A DNA stretch of 64,000 nucleotides from PALSA-505 sp963702235 (GCA_963702235.1 CAVPBZ010000022.1:124001-188000); one strand, 5' to 3'. Positions 16,689 through 26,082 are shown, numbered from the stretch's first letter. Program-made: numbers and translations. The notes: generated from the sequence alone by a model not told the origin.

Positions 16689-18932
16689 ATGAGCCAGCAG
16701 AACGCTACGGGGCAGTCCGCAGCCGGCACACCGGGCCTGGCGGACCGGGATTCGTCGCTGGCGTGGCCGGTGGCCGGGCGGGCCGGCTGGCAGGACATCG
16801 ACGTCCGCGCGGTGGACACGGTCCGGGTGCTGGCGGCTGACGCGGTGCAGAAGACGGGCAACGGTCATCCCGGCACGGCGATGAGCCTGGCTCCGCTGGC
16901 CTACCTGCTGTTCCAGAACGTCATCGTGCACGACCCGGCTGACGACCACTGGCTGGGCCGGGACCGGTTCGTGCTGTCGGCCGGGCACACCAGCCTGACC
17001 CTTTACATCCAGCTGTTCCTGTCCGGGTACGGGCTGCAGATCGAGGACCTGGAGGCGCTGCGCACCTGGGGCTCGAAGACGCCGGGACACCCGGAGTACC
17101 GGCACACCCGGGGCGTGGAGATCACTACCGGCCCGCTCGGGCAGGGGGTCGGGGCTTCGGTGGGGATGGCCATGGCCGCGCGGCGCGAGCGCGGGCTGCT
17201 CGACCCGGACGCGCCGCCGGGGCAGAGCGTGTTCGACCATCACGTGTATGTCATCGCCTCCGACGGCGACATGATGGAGGGCGTCTCGAGCGAGGCCAGC
17301 TCGCTGGCCGGCCACCAGGAGCTCGGCAGTCTGATCATGTTCTACGACCAGAACCACATCTCGATCGAGGACGACACCGACATCTCGTTCAGCGAGGACG
17401 TCGGCGCCCGGTACGCCGCCTACGGCTGGCACGTGCAGAAGGTGGACTGGCGCGGCAAGGACGGCTACACCGAGGACGTCAACGCGGTGCTGGCCGCGAT
17501 CGAGGCGGCCAAGGCCGAGACCGGCCGGCCGTCGATCATCGTGCTCAACACCATCATCGGCTGGCCCGCGCCCACCAAGCAGAACACCGGCAAGGCGCAC
17601 GGCGCGGCGCTCGGCGCCGACGAGGTCGCGGCGACCAAGCGCGTGCTCGGCTTCGACCCGGAGAAGTCCTTTGTCGTGGAGGAGCCGGTGCTGCGGCACG
17701 CCCGCGAGGTCGCCGAGCGGGGCCAGGTCGCGCACGATCAGTGGAACGAGCGCTACCAGGCCTGGCGCCAGGCCCACCCGGACCGGGCGGCACTGCTGGA
17801 CCGGCTGCTGGCCCGGCGGCTGCCCGATGGCTGGACCGACGCGCTGCCCAGCTTCGACCCGGACCCGAAAGGCATGGCGACCCGCAAGGCCAGCGGCGCG
17901 GTGCTGTCCGCGCTGGCCCCGGTGCTGCCGGAGCTGTGGGGCGGCTCGGCCGACCTGGCCGAGAGCAACCTCACCACGATGGACGGCGCGGACTCGTTCA
18001 TCCCGCCCAGCAAGCAGACCAAGGAGTGGCACGGCGGACCGTACGGCCGGACGCTGCACTTCGGCATCCGCGAGCACGCCATGGCGGCGGCGCTCAACGG
18101 GATCGCGCTGCAGTCGCTGACCCGCGCCTACGGCGGGACGTTCCTGACGTTCAGCGACTACATGCGCCCGGCGGTCCGGCTGGCCGCGCTCATGCAGCTG
18201 GACACGATCTACGTGTGGACGCACGATTCGATCGGCCTGGGCGAGGACGGGCCGACCCACCAGCCGATCGAGCACCTCGCCTCGCTGCGCAACATCCCCG
18301 GCCTGGCCGTGGTCCGGCCCGGCGACGCGAACGAGACCAGCGTCTGCTGGCGCACGATCATCGAGCACAACGACCGCCCGGCCGGCATCATCCTGTCCCG
18401 GCAGAACCTTCCCGTGGTGGACCGCGGCGAGGCCACCGGCTACGCCTCCGCCGAGGGCGCCGCCCGCGGCGGCTACATCCTGGCCGAGGCCGACTCGGGC
18501 ACGCCCGGCGTGCTACTGATCGGGACCGGGTCCGAGGTAGAGCTCGCGCTGGCGGCCAGGGACCGGCTGCAGGCTGACGGCATCCCCGCCCGGGTGGTGT
18601 CGATGCCCTGCGTGGAGTGGTTCGCCGCGCAGGGCCCGGCCTACCGGGACGCCGTGCTGCCGCCCTCGGTGCGGGCGCGGGTCAGCGTCGAAGCCGGGAT
18701 CACCAGCGGCTGGCGGGAAATCGTCGGGGACGCCGGGCGCAGCATCGGCATCGAGCACTACGGCGCGTCCGCCGACTACCAGACCCTGTACCGGGAGTTC
18801 GGCATCACGGCGGAGGCGGTGGCCGCCGCCGCCCGGGACAGCATTCACGACGCCGAGCACGGCGCCCGCCCCGGCGGTCACCCCGCCACCTTCGCCCCCA
18901 CCGCCGGCGGCACCGGCGACCGCCCCGCCTGA
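16689..18932 (+). CDS. tkt: Transketolase
   Basis: This 747-residue thiamine diphosphate enzyme of the non-oxidative pentose phosphate pathway transfers two-carbon units between ketoses and aldoses in the cytosol. The ThDP half begins with NGHPGTAMS, continues through GPLGQGVGASVGMA, and has the ThDP/metal motif ASDGDMMEG near residue 195. The pyrimidine-binding domain has GIREHAMAAALNGIA and GEDGPTHQPIEHLASLR, followed by the C-terminal transketolase domain. ATG 16689 has AAGAGGAGA at the right distance; an upstream extension to 16572 is not conserved. Transaldolase follows 41 bases later on the same strand, giving a classic tkt-tal pair. Confidence 0.97.
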   Translation: MSQQNATGQSAAGTPGLADRDSSLAWPVAGRAGWQDIDVRAVDTVRVLAADAVQKTGNGHPGTAMSLAPLAYLLFQNVIVHDPADDHWLGRDRFVLSAGHTSLTLYIQLFLSGYGLQIEDLEALRTWGSKTPGHPEYRHTRGVEITTGPLGQGVGASVGMAMAARRERGLLDPDAPPGQSVFDHHVYVIASDGDMMEGVSSEASSLAGHQELGSLIMFYDQNHISIEDDTDISFSEDVGARYAAYGWHVQKVDWRGKDGYTEDVNAVLAAIEAAKAETGRPSIIVLNTIIGWPAPTKQNTGKAHGAALGADEVAATKRVLGFDPEKSFVVEEPVLRHAREVAERGQVAHDQWNERYQAWRQAHPDRAALLDRLLARRLPDGWTDALPSFDPDPKGMATRKASGAVLSALAPVLPELWGGSADLAESNLTTMDGADSFIPPSKQTKEWHGGPYGRTLHFGIREHAMAAALNGIALQSLTRAYGGTFLTFSDYMRPAVRLAALMQLDTIYVWTHDSIGLGEDGPTHQPIEHLASLRNIPGLAVVRPGDANETSVCWRTIIEHNDRPAGIILSRQNLPVVDRGEATGYASAEGAARGGYILAEADSGTPGVLLIGTGSEVELALAARDRLQADGIPARVVSMPCVEWFAAQGPAYRDAVLPPSVRARVSVEAGITSGWREIVGDAGRSIGIEHYGASADYQTLYREFGITAEAVAAAARDSIHDAEHGARPGGHPATFAPTAGGTGDRPA

Positions 18933-18973
18933 GCGGGGCGGACTGACCACACCAAGCTCCGGAAAGGCTGCAC

Positions 18974-20107
18974 ATGACCAGCGAGACCCGGCACGACCCC
19001 CTTGCCGAACTATCCGCCCAAGGCGTCGCAGTATGGCTGGACGACCTGTCCCGGGAGTTGCTGGCCGGCGGCGAGCTCCAGTACCTGATCGACGAACGGC
19101 ACGTCGTCGGCGTGACGACCAACCCGACGATCTTCGCCGCCGCCCTGTCCAAGGGCGACCGGTACGACGATCAGGTGCGTGGGCTGGCCGAGAAGGGCAC
19201 GGACGTGGAGACCGCGGTTTTCACGATAACCACCGACGACGTCCGTGCCGGGTGTGACCTGTTCACCCCGGTCTTCGGGCAGACCGGCGGCCAGGACGGG
19301 CGGGTGTCCATCGAGGTCAACCCGCGGCTGGCCCGGGACACCGCGGCGACCGTCGTCATGGCGCGCGCGCTGCGGGACGCCGTGAGCCGGGAGAACATGT
19401 TCGTCAAGGTTCCCGCCACCCAGGAGGGCCTCGCCGCGATCACGCAGGCCAGCTCCGAGGGGATCAGCGTCAACGTGACGCTGATCTTCTCGCTCGACCG
19501 GTACCGCGCCGTGATGGATGCCTACCTGACCGGGCTGGAGCAGGCGGCTGCGGCCGGCCGCGACCTGGCCGCGATCCGTTCGGTCGCCTCGTTCTTCGTC
19601 TCCCGGGTGGACACCGAGGTGGACGCGCGGCTATCCAAGATCGGCACGAGCGAGGCGCTGGCTCTGAAGGGCAAGGTGGCCATCGCCAACGCCCGCCTGG
19701 CCTACCAGGCGTTCGAGGAAGTGACCGGCAGCGAGCGATGGCGCGCGCTGGCCGGGACCGGCGGCCAGCGGCAGCGCCCGCTATGGGCATCCACCGGCGT
19801 GAAGAACCCGGCCTACCCGGACACCATGTACGTGTCCGAGCTAGTGGCTCCGCACACCGTCAACACGATGCCGCGGACCACCCTGGAGGCATTCGCCGAC
19901 CATGGCCAGGTCACCGGGGACACGATCACCGGCCGGTACGACGATGCGCACCAGGTGATGGAGCAGCTCGCGGCCGTGGGTATCGACTTCGCCGACGTGA
20001 CGAAGCAGCTCGAGCTCGAGGGCCTCGAGAAGTTCGAGAAGAGCTGGAGCGAGCTGACCGCGACCGTGGCGGGGGAGCTCGACCGCTTCCGGGGCGCCGG
20101 GTCCTGA
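18974..20107 (+). CDS. tal: Transaldolase
   Basis: The 377-residue TIM-barrel enzyme transfers a dihydroxyacetone unit in the non-oxidative pentose phosphate pathway. The N-terminal block VWLDDLSRELL and GVTTNPTIF, and the Schiff-base lysine in NMFVKVPAT (Lys145), identify it. The length fits the actinobacterial single-domain tal group. GGAAAGG precedes ATG 18974. It is co-directional with and close to tkt, and both act on the same sugar phosphates. Confidence 0.96.
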   Translation: MTSETRHDPLAELSAQGVAVWLDDLSRELLAGGELQYLIDERHVVGVTTNPTIFAAALSKGDRYDDQVRGLAEKGTDVETAVFTITTDDVRAGCDLFTPVFGQTGGQDGRVSIEVNPRLARDTAATVVMARALRDAVSRENMFVKVPATQEGLAAITQASSEGISVNVTLIFSLDRYRAVMDAYLTGLEQAAAAGRDLAAIRSVASFFVSRVDTEVDARLSKIGTSEALALKGKVAIANARLAYQAFEEVTGSERWRALAGTGGQRQRPLWASTGVKNPAYPDTMYVSELVAPHTVNTMPRTTLEAFADHGQVTGDTITGRYDDAHQVMEQLAAVGIDFADVTKQLELEGLEKFEKSWSELTATVAGELDRFRGAGS

Positions 20108-20201
20108 CGGCCCGCCACGGCCGCTCCGGCGGACCCGGGTGCGACACGGACGCGCGCTACGCGCGGCAGGGTCGGCCGGGGCCCAACCCGGACGAGCCGG
20201 G

Positions 20202-21113
20202 CTAGGAACGACCCGGGCTGCCGGTGATTACCGCCACGATCCGGGTGCCCGGGGCGAACTCACGGCGCCGCGCCATCGCGAAGATCCCGAACATCATCTT
20301 CGCGACGTAGACCCAGTCCAGCAGCAACCCGTGCCGCTTCTCGAACGTGCCGATGAACTCGGTCAGCTCCGGTGTCGTGCGAGCGTAGCCGCCGAAGTGG
20401 AAGCCACATTCCAGCCGCCAGTTGCCTGATACAGACCCGGCTGCGCTGGTTTGCAGCCGGCTGACCTCGCCCGCCAGGAGTTCCCCGCCCTTGAGCACCG
20501 GGAATCCGATCGCCTGCCGGCCTGGCCGCAGCCCGGCGGCGATCCCGGCGAGCGTCCCGCCGGTGCCGCAGGGGCAGCAGATCACGTCGAAGTCCGGCCC
20601 GATTTCGGCGGGGAGTTCCGCGCATCCGCGCACGGCCAGCTCGTTACTGCCGCCCTCGGGCAGCAGGTAGAACCGGCCCAGCTCGCGCCGGAGGTCGCCG
20701 ATGACGTGCGCGCTGGTCTTCTGGCGGTAGGTTTCGCGGTCCAGGTAGCGCAGCCGCATCCCGTGGCTTGCCGCGTAGCGCAGCGACCAGTTCAGCGGAT
20801 CGTGCGGCTCGCCGCGGATCACGCCGATGGTGCTCAGGCCAAAGTAGTGACCGGCCGCGGCGATCGCCCTGATGTGGTTCGAGTACGCACCACCAAAGGT
20901 CAGCAGGTCGCCGTGCCCCTGCTCGGCCGCTGCCTGCAGGTTGTACTTCAGCTTCCGCCACTTGTTTCCCGGCAGCTCCGGATGGATGAGGTCATCGCGC
21001 TTGAGCCAGAGTTGCAGGCCGGCGTCCGTCAGCCTCGCGTCAGGCAGGTATTCAAGCGGAGAAGGCAGCCGGAGGGCCAGGGGCGGGAACTTGTTTTCTT
21101 GCACGTCGCTCAC
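20202..21113 (-). CDS. PLP-dependent ACC deaminase / D-cysteine desulfhydrase family enzyme
   Basis: The 303-residue fold-type II PLP enzyme has its Schiff-base lysine in PGNKWRKLKYN (Lys51). A Ser/Asn substrate loop (FGGAYSNH) lies near residue 73, and a phosphate-binding turn (CGTGGTLAG) near 182. Family members deaminate 1-aminocyclopropane-1-carboxylate or release H2S from D-cysteine. Sequence alone does not separate these two. Its start overlaps the end of the ComB-type phosphatase by 4 bases, so the two form an operon. The pairing of a sulfur-compound phosphatase with a desulfhydrase-like enzyme suggests organosulfur metabolism, which favours the desulfhydrase reading (inference). Confidence 0.85.
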   Translation of the reverse strand: MSDVQENKFPPLALRLPSPLEYLPDARLTDAGLQLWLKRDDLIHPELPGNKWRKLKYNLQAAAEQGHGDLLTFGGAYSNHIRAIAAAGHYFGLSTIGVIRGEPHDPLNWSLRYAASHGMRLRYLDRETYRQKTSAHVIGDLRRELGRFYLLPEGGSNELAVRGCAELPAEIGPDFDVICCPCGTGGTLAGIAAGLRPGRQAIGFPVLKGGELLAGEVSRLQTSAAGSVSGNWRLECGFHFGGYARTTPELTEFIGTFEKRHGLLLDWVYVAKMMFGIFAMARRREFAPGTRIVAVITGSPGRS

Positions 21114-21877
21114 GGCGCGGAGGTCTCGCTGCGGAAGGCGGAGCCGATGAGCAGGGGCACGGTGGTCTGGGCGTCGTGGTCGGCAGCGAGCGTGATGTCG
21201 GCGGCGTAGCCGGCTGCGGTGAGTTCCTGGCCGGACAGGCAGTTGTGAAGGAACTCGCCGATCCGGTGATGGCAGGCGCGCCAGGTGGCTTCAGTTGCGG
21301 CTGCTTCAGCTGAGCGGGTGCAGTCCGGGGCCAGGGCGGCGATGATGGCGCCGGCCCCCAGCAGATCTTCCAGGGCCGGTCGCAACTCTCCGTCCGGCCA
21401 GCGCTCGCCTGCGGCGATGATCACTGCTGGCCGGTGCGGCGTGCCGTAGCCGTGGTCTTCGAGCCAGCGGGCGATTGCGGTTGCGTTGCGCAGGCATCCC
21501 GCGAGGACGCTTCCGCTGGCGGCCGCCACGGCTATCGCGGAGCCGTTGAGGGAGGGCAGTACCAGGCGTCTGGGGATCGGCGCCCGGATCAGGCTGGCCG
21601 GTGAGAGCGACCAGGGGTGGCTAGCGCTGGCCTGATGGCGCGGCAAGGCGAGGGCCGCGTTGTGGGCAGCGGCGAATGCCTCGATGCCAGCGGAGGGCCA
21701 GGGGTGCGGGTAAATGGCCGCGCCGCGGCCGGTGGCAATACTGACGGCGGTGCTGAAGGACAGGACATCGACGATCACGAGCGCACAGCCAGGCTGGCTG
21801 ACCGCCTGTGCCCCGGGCAAGCCCCAGTCGAACCGGACCGCCGCCGGGGACTGGGCTCGGGGCGCGGTGCCGCTCAC
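21110..21877 (-). CDS. 2-phosphosulfolactate phosphatase (ComB) family protein
   Basis: The 255-residue protein has an early strand ALVIVDVLSFSTAVSIATGR typical of ComB, a central SLNGSAIA block near residue 118, and ERWPDGELRPALEDLLGAG near 162. ComB hydrolyses 2-phosphosulfolactate, an intermediate of coenzyme M synthesis in archaea. Bacterial homologues are widespread and mostly of unknown role, so the exact substrate is uncertain. GTG 21877 is the first start and has only a weak ribosome site. It is the first gene of a two-gene operon with the PLP enzyme. Confidence 0.8.
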   Translation of the reverse strand: MSGTAPRAQSPAAVRFDWGLPGAQAVSQPGCALVIVDVLSFSTAVSIATGRGAAIYPHPWPSAGIEAFAAAHNAALALPRHQASASHPWSLSPASLIRAPIPRRLVLPSLNGSAIAVAAASGSVLAGCLRNATAIARWLEDHGYGTPHRPAVIIAAGERWPDGELRPALEDLLGAGAIIAALAPDCTRSAEAAATEATWRACHHRIGEFLHNCLSGQELTAAGYAADITLAADHDAQTTVPLLIGSAFRSETSAP

Positions 21878-22600
21878 CTGCTCAGGCCGCCTGGCCGGCG
21901 CGGAACCGGTCCGGGCTCACGAGGCCCGGGTTGCTAGGTGAGCCGGACTGCGGGCCGGGGCCAGGTAGCGGCTTCCAGCCAGCGGCAGGCGTCACGGACA
22001 TCACGGACATCATTGTGCGGGAAGGGCGATCACAACGGCGACTGGCGGGGTTCGGGCGGCCGCAAGACATGTACAAGTACAGCATTGTGCTGGCGCTACT
22101 GGTATGCGGCGCGGGGGTCATCGCCGACGGTGCCGAGGGGCCTGGCCGCCGGCTGAACTGCTGGATCGGCACCGAGATGGCAGGGCATGCGGGCGCCATT
22201 GCGTAGGTAGATGCGCAGCGATCCGCTGGCGAAAGCGCCAGCCGGGGTGGCGATCGGCCAGTCCGGCTCGCCGGTTGAACCGGTGTGCCTTCCGGCACCA
22301 TGTCAGTGCGGGTCATACCCAGGTCGGCGGGCGGGACGTCGAGGGGCTGGCCGAGGAGCAGCGCCAGGTAGGCGCGGGCCCGCAGCAGGTCGGTGCCATG
22401 CTCGGGCCGGGACAGGTGCTGGCCCGGGTCGGCTTGTTTCCAGGCGGCCCGGATCTGCTTCTTCCACCACGCCGCCAGTCGGCTGCATGCAATGCGCCGC
22501 AGAGAAGCGCACAGGCAGGCACAAGTCCACCCGAGAGGGCAGTCTCAGCACGGTCCGCGCGACACCGGAGCAGCGGCACGCGACCGCTGAATCTGGCGGG
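21878..22600 (-). other. Interval with a probable gene fragment around 22318-22530
   Basis: Most of these 720 bases look non-coding. On the minus strand, roughly 22530-22318 reads with good codon bias as a Cys-rich segment (TCACLCASLRRIACSRLA), followed by AWWKKQIRAAWKQADPGQ and LLRARAYLALLLGQPLDVPP. It has no start and no natural end. I take it for the remnant of a degraded gene of unrecognised family. The rest of the interval shows only a small direct repeat (CACGGACAT twice) near 22000. Confidence 0.35.
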
Positions 22601-23123
22601 TCATCCGGGCAGGATGTCCGCCCACAGGATTTGGGCGCGGGCGGCCGCGTCGATCAGGGCGTCGCCGTCGAGGCAACCCACTCCGGTCGGCTCCGTGTCC
22701 CCGTTGGTGGATGGCCAGCTCAACGGGCCCTCCCGGCGGCAGCGGGGTGACCCACCACCGGCTGTAGTCCCACCCGTCCGTCCAGTTTGCCTGCCCGCCC
22801 TGAAAGCGCACGTTCGGTCCCTGCGGCTGACGGCGCGGCGTGTTCGCGTTCAGGTCAGCCGCCCGGTACCGGCCGTCGGAAAACCGCACCGCCAGCCAGG
22901 TCTCCCGGCTTCGGTGCGGCACGTCCAGCGCCCAGGACGCGTGCGGCTTGGTTACGCGGGTGTCGAAGCACGTGAGCAGGGTGAACAGGAAGCTGTCGGG
23001 GAACACGGTGACCGCCCCTACGCAGCTCATCAGCCCAGGCGCGCGCAGCAGCACGACATCGCCGGGCAGCGTCACCGGGATGACCCCGGCCGGCGGCCTG
23101 GGTACGTAGCGCGGCCCGGTCAT
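22601..23123 (-). pseudogene. Actinobacterial hypothetical protein, paralogue of its neighbour, frameshifted near its 3' end
   Basis: ATG 23123 overlaps the stop of the upstream paralogue (ATGA). The frame encodes a beta-rich protein with VTLPGDVVLLRAPGLMSCVG near the start and RWWVTPLPPGGPVELAIH near residue 130. Right after this (about 22727), conservation passes to another frame: NGDTEPTGVGCLDGDALIDA, then AARAQILWADILPG and TGA at 22601. This is the expected ending by comparison with the sister gene (ASLITSAAARSQTLW). One extra base, or two missing, explains it. Without correction the frame runs on to 22545 with a basic, meaningless tail. The function is unknown. Confidence 0.6.
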
Positions 23124-23659
23124 CGAGGACCCGGCCACAGGGTCTGGGACCGGGCGGCAGCGCTCGTGATCAGGCTGGCGTCGATCCGGCCAGTTCCGCT
23201 CGGCGCGGCCGCACCCGGCAGTGAGATGCTGAACTCGACCGGTCGCGGCGGCAGCGGCGATACCCACCACTGACTCTCGCAACGCGGGATCGCCATGTAG
23301 TCGCGAATGCCCGAGTCCCCGCCGCAGAAGCGCAGCAGCAGTCCGCCGGGCGTCCCCCGGCCAGCCCCGCGAGCGAGAGAATCGGCAAGCCGGCCGTCGG
23401 GGAAGGTGACCTGAAGCCTGGCCGCCGAAGCGCTTTCCTCGGCGGTATGCGCGTGGAAGCCGATCGTCCGGTCAGCGACACGGGCCCGGTCCAGCCCGAT
23501 CGTCAGGGAGAAGACAAAGCCAGCCGGGTAAGCGCAGATGGCCCCGACGCTCACCAGCACGCCCGGCTCACGGACCAGGACGAGATCGGCGGCGACCGTC
23601 ACCGGCAGCGCCCAGGGAGGCGGCTGCTCCGCCCACAGCCGCGGGTCCGCCACCGTCAT
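23120..23659 (-). CDS. Hypothetical beta-rich protein, first of two tandem paralogues
   Basis: The 179-residue protein has the same layout as the gene that follows it. A strand block PVTVAADLVLVREPGVLVSV lies near residue 20, and a middle with GLDRARVADRTIGFH near 55. QWWVSPLPPRPVEFSISLPG lies near 131, and a C-terminal helix ends in AAARSQTLW. This WW-x-x-PLPP signature is familiar from uncharacterised actinomycete proteins, but I know no function. No signal peptide is seen. It overlaps its neighbours by 4 bases on both sides, so it is the middle gene of a tightly coupled three-gene operon. Confidence 0.7.
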   Translation of the reverse strand: MTVADPRLWAEQPPPWALPVTVAADLVLVREPGVLVSVGAICAYPAGFVFSLTIGLDRARVADRTIGFHAHTAEESASAARLQVTFPDGRLADSLARGAGRGTPGGLLLRFCGGDSGIRDYMAIPRCESQWWVSPLPPRPVEFSISLPGAAAPSGTGRIDASLITSAAARSQTLWPGPR

Positions 23660-24366
23660 CGCGGCTCACTTCCCGCCGTGCGACGTGGGGAAACCTGCGC
23701 GCCGTCCGACGCAGAGGTACCCACGCCGCCCGGCGCAGAGGTACCCACGCCACCCGGCGCAGAGGTACCCACGCCACCCGCCGCGGGGGAACCGGTCCCG
23801 TCCGGCCAGGCCCGCCAGCCGACCGCCGCCGCCCAATCCCCGGCCGCGGCGATCACGACGTCCACCACGGGATCCTTGATGTCGGTGTAAGTGTCCACAT
23901 CGGGAACAGCCGCGGACAGAGCCACCTTGAAGGCCGCGTAGCCGGCAATCGCGTCCGGATGAGCACGGAACCAGTCGCGGAACAACAGCGCCAGCCGCTC
24001 GTTCGGGGAGCCGGAACGGCGCACGTGCAGGTTGACGTCACCCAGTCGGCCCCGGCGCAGCCAGAGCCGCTTGGACCAGCGCCGCGGGTCATCGTGCAGC
24101 CCCGCCGGGACATGGTCGGACTGGTAGGGGGACCGCTCGAACCCCAGCCCGGCCAGCGGATCCTCGAAGGCCTCCGCCGCCTGCCGCAGGTCGCCCACGC
24201 TGACCTGCATGTCGAGGATGTCCTTGGCGGCCATCCCGGGGATGGACGTGCTGCCGATATGCTCGACCCGCTCGGCCAGCGGCGCGAGTCTCTCGTGCAG
24301 CGCGGCCGCCAGCGCGGCGGCTCGGTCTGGCCAGTCAGCCCGGTAAGCGACGACGACTGGGCGCAC
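23656..24366 (-). CDS. GrpB family (nucleotidyltransferase-like) protein with repeat-derived C-terminus
   Basis: The 236-residue protein starts at GTG 24366 behind GAGGGAGGGG, giving VRPVVVAYRADWPD. The GrpB/UPF0157 core spans residues about 1-170, with VEHIGSTSIPGMAAKDILDM near 34 and VNLHVRRSGSPNERLALLFR near 112. The C-terminal 45 residues contain three copies of GGVGTSAP, encoded by a perfect 24-base tandem repeat, so the tail is a recent expansion. GrpB proteins belong to the nucleotidyltransferase fold with unclear substrates. It heads an operon with the two paralogues, overlapping the next gene by 4 bases. It is divergent from a decayed acetyltransferase. An extension to 24537 lacks a start site. 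Confidence 0.85.
   Translation of the reverse strand: MRPVVVAYRADWPDRAAALAAALHERLAPLAERVEHIGSTSIPGMAAKDILDMQVSVGDLRQAAEAFEDPLAGLGFERSPYQSDHVPAGLHDDPRRWSKRLWLRRGRLGDVNLHVRRSGSPNERLALLFRDWFRAHPDAIAGYAAFKVALSAAVPDVDTYTDIKDPVVDVVIAAAGDWAAAVGWRAWPDGTGSPAAGGVGTSAPGGVGTSAPGGVGTSASDGAQVSPRRTAGSEPR
23710..23781 (-). repeat. Three tandem copies of a 24-base unit in the GrpB gene
   Basis: Units at 23710-23733, 23734-23757 and 23758-23781 each contain GCAGAGGTACCCACGCC and differ at one or two positions. They encode the Gly/Thr/Ser-rich tail of the GrpB protein in frame (8 residues per unit). Confidence 0.9.
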
Positions 24367-24417
24367 GGGACATCCCCTCCCTCGTTGAGCTGCGGCGAGC
24401 GAGAAAGCGAGGCTGCC

Positions 24418-24760
24418 GTGGACGAGATAGAAGTGGTCACGAGCTCTCAGCGGCCCGATCTCGAGGATCAGGCGAGGGCCGCCTTCCGGAGCACATGGCA
24501 GGAGTTCATCTTCCACGATCCGGTCGCGGCGGCGCACATCGGCCGGGTAGAGGAGTAGGGCTGGCGGGCCGGGTACTCACCGCGCTGCGCGAGCGCACCG
24601 CCGGCAGCGGCCTGCACCGGGTGATCGCGCCGGTCCGGCCGACGCTGAAGCGGCGCTACCCGCTACCGACATGGCCGACTTCGCCGCCTGGAGCCGCCCG
24701 GACGGCCTGCACCTGGCCCCGTGGATCCGGACCCAACAGCGACTGGGCACGCCTAGACGG
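24418..24760 (+). pseudogene. Acetyltransferase-like gene remnant with internal deletion and frameshift
   Basis: From GTG 24418 a frame reads a familiar actinomycete acetyltransferase N-terminus (SSQRPDLEDQARAAFRSTWQ, then EFIFHDPVAAAHI), but it stops at 24556-24558. About ten bases later a second frame gives the C-terminal part (LTALRERTAGSGLHRVIAPV, then RPTLKRRYPLP). After one more frame change the usual ending follows (MADFAAWSRPDGLHLAPWIR). The central catalytic segment is missing. It is divergent from the GrpB operon across 51 bases. Confidence 0.55.
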
Positions 24761-24804
24761 CGCACCGGCCGCGGAACGCCGTGCCCGTGCTCGACCACCG
24801 CGCC

Positions 24805-26058
24805 CTACGCCGGCTCGCTGGCCTCGAGCAGCTTCCTCGCCCGCAGCGCCATCTCCAGCTCGAACCGGCTGTCCGGCTCGCGCAGCTCGCCGCCGAACAT
24901 CTCGTCGATCTGCCGCAGCCGGTACCGGACCGTCTGCGGGTGGACGTGCAGCAGCATCGCCACCTCGTTGGCGTTGCCGCCGTGCTGCAGCCAGGCGAGC
25001 AGGGTCTCCGCCAGCCGGTCGCGCACCGCGGGCTTGAGCCGGTCGAGCGGCGCCAGCCGGACAGCGCGCAGCGCCTGCGCCAGCTCCTCGTCGGAGAAGA
25101 TCAGCAGCGTGGACATGTGCTCGTCGCACCGGATCGCGCCGCCGCGGAAGTCGATCGCGCCGCGCAAGCCAAGCGCCAGCGCCGCGCGGGCCCAGCGCAG
25201 CGAGGCGCTGGCCCGCTGCAGCGGTACCGCCGGGCCCAGTGCCGCGGCCCAGCCGTGCAGCGCCTGCTCGATGACCGCGGGCCGGCCCGGGCCGGCCGGG
25301 TCCGGGATCAGCAGGCACGGCTCGCGCCGGGTCCAGTCGGTCAGCACGTCCGCCGGAAGCGAGGGGCCGGCGGCGCCGCCCAGCCCGGGGCGTTCCTCGA
25401 TCGCCGCGAGCGCCACCCGCCGGGGCAGCATCCACCCGGCGGCCTTGGCCAGGTCGGCGATCGCCTCCCCGGACGCCGGCGGGTCGGCGACGATCAGGTC
25501 GAGCAGCCGCCTGCGGCGCCGTTCCCGCTCCCCCGCGACCTGGGCCCGGGCCTCCTGGTAGCCGGTCACGCACGCGGCCGCCAGCTCGTCCAGGTACACG
25601 AAGATGGCCTCGCCGATGCGGCCGAGCACCTGCATGTCCAGCCCCGGCTCGCCGGCCGCGGCGCACAGCCAGCGCCAGGCCACCCGGGCGCCGAGCCGCA
25701 GCGCGTTCTGCAGCGGCTCCAGGCTGCGTCCTTCGTGCGCCTCGACCGATCCGATCGCGCGGAATTCGGCCACGATCGCGTCGAAGGACGCCTCCGGATT
25801 GGCGACCCGGTCGACGAACTGCTCGACCGAGTGCCGCACGGCCCGGCTGACGGCTTCGGTGTAGGAGGCGTCGAGCGGGCGGGCGTACTCCGGGACGCCG
25901 AGCTGGATCGCGTCGATCATCTCTTCCACCGCGTGGTCAAGCTGCGGGCGCAGCAGCGCCGCCACCTCTGCGGGTAGCGCATGCCACACGTCGGAAGACT
26001 CGGTCAGCTTGTGCACTCCGCTCACCCGCCCACACGTTACGGCCCTGGTAGCCACCAT
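24805..26058 (-). CDS. PucR family transcriptional regulator
   Basis: The 417-residue cytosolic regulator has an all-helical sensory half (about 1-190). A GGDEF-like linker domain follows, with SLRWARAALALGLRGAIDFR near 300, and a C-terminal PucR HTH near 355-412 (LLAWLQHGGNANEVAMLLHV, then HPQTVRYRLRQIDEMFG). Such proteins often activate purine or amino-acid catabolism or secondary metabolism. ATG 26058 is chosen for its GGGGAC site; GTG 26025 is an alternative and the open frame reaches 26334. It is divergent from a secreted lipase, with a perfect palindrome between them, so it may control itself or the lipase. Confidence 0.88.
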   Translation of the reverse strand: MVATRAVTCGRVSGVHKLTESSDVWHALPAEVAALLRPQLDHAVEEMIDAIQLGVPEYARPLDASYTEAVSRAVRHSVEQFVDRVANPEASFDAIVAEFRAIGSVEAHEGRSLEPLQNALRLGARVAWRWLCAAAGEPGLDMQVLGRIGEAIFVYLDELAAACVTGYQEARAQVAGERERRRRRLLDLIVADPPASGEAIADLAKAAGWMLPRRVALAAIEERPGLGGAAGPSLPADVLTDWTRREPCLLIPDPAGPGRPAVIEQALHGWAAALGPAVPLQRASASLRWARAALALGLRGAIDFRGGAIRCDEHMSTLLIFSDEELAQALRAVRLAPLDRLKPAVRDRLAETLLAWLQHGGNANEVAMLLHVHPQTVRYRLRQIDEMFGGELREPDSRFELEMALRARKLLEASEPA

Positions 26059-26082
26059 GCCACGCGTCCCCGGGCAGCGGGC

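Noticed and set aside
23710..23781. CRISPR-like array
   Set aside because: The repeats are directly abutting 24-base units without spacers and encode an in-frame protein tail.
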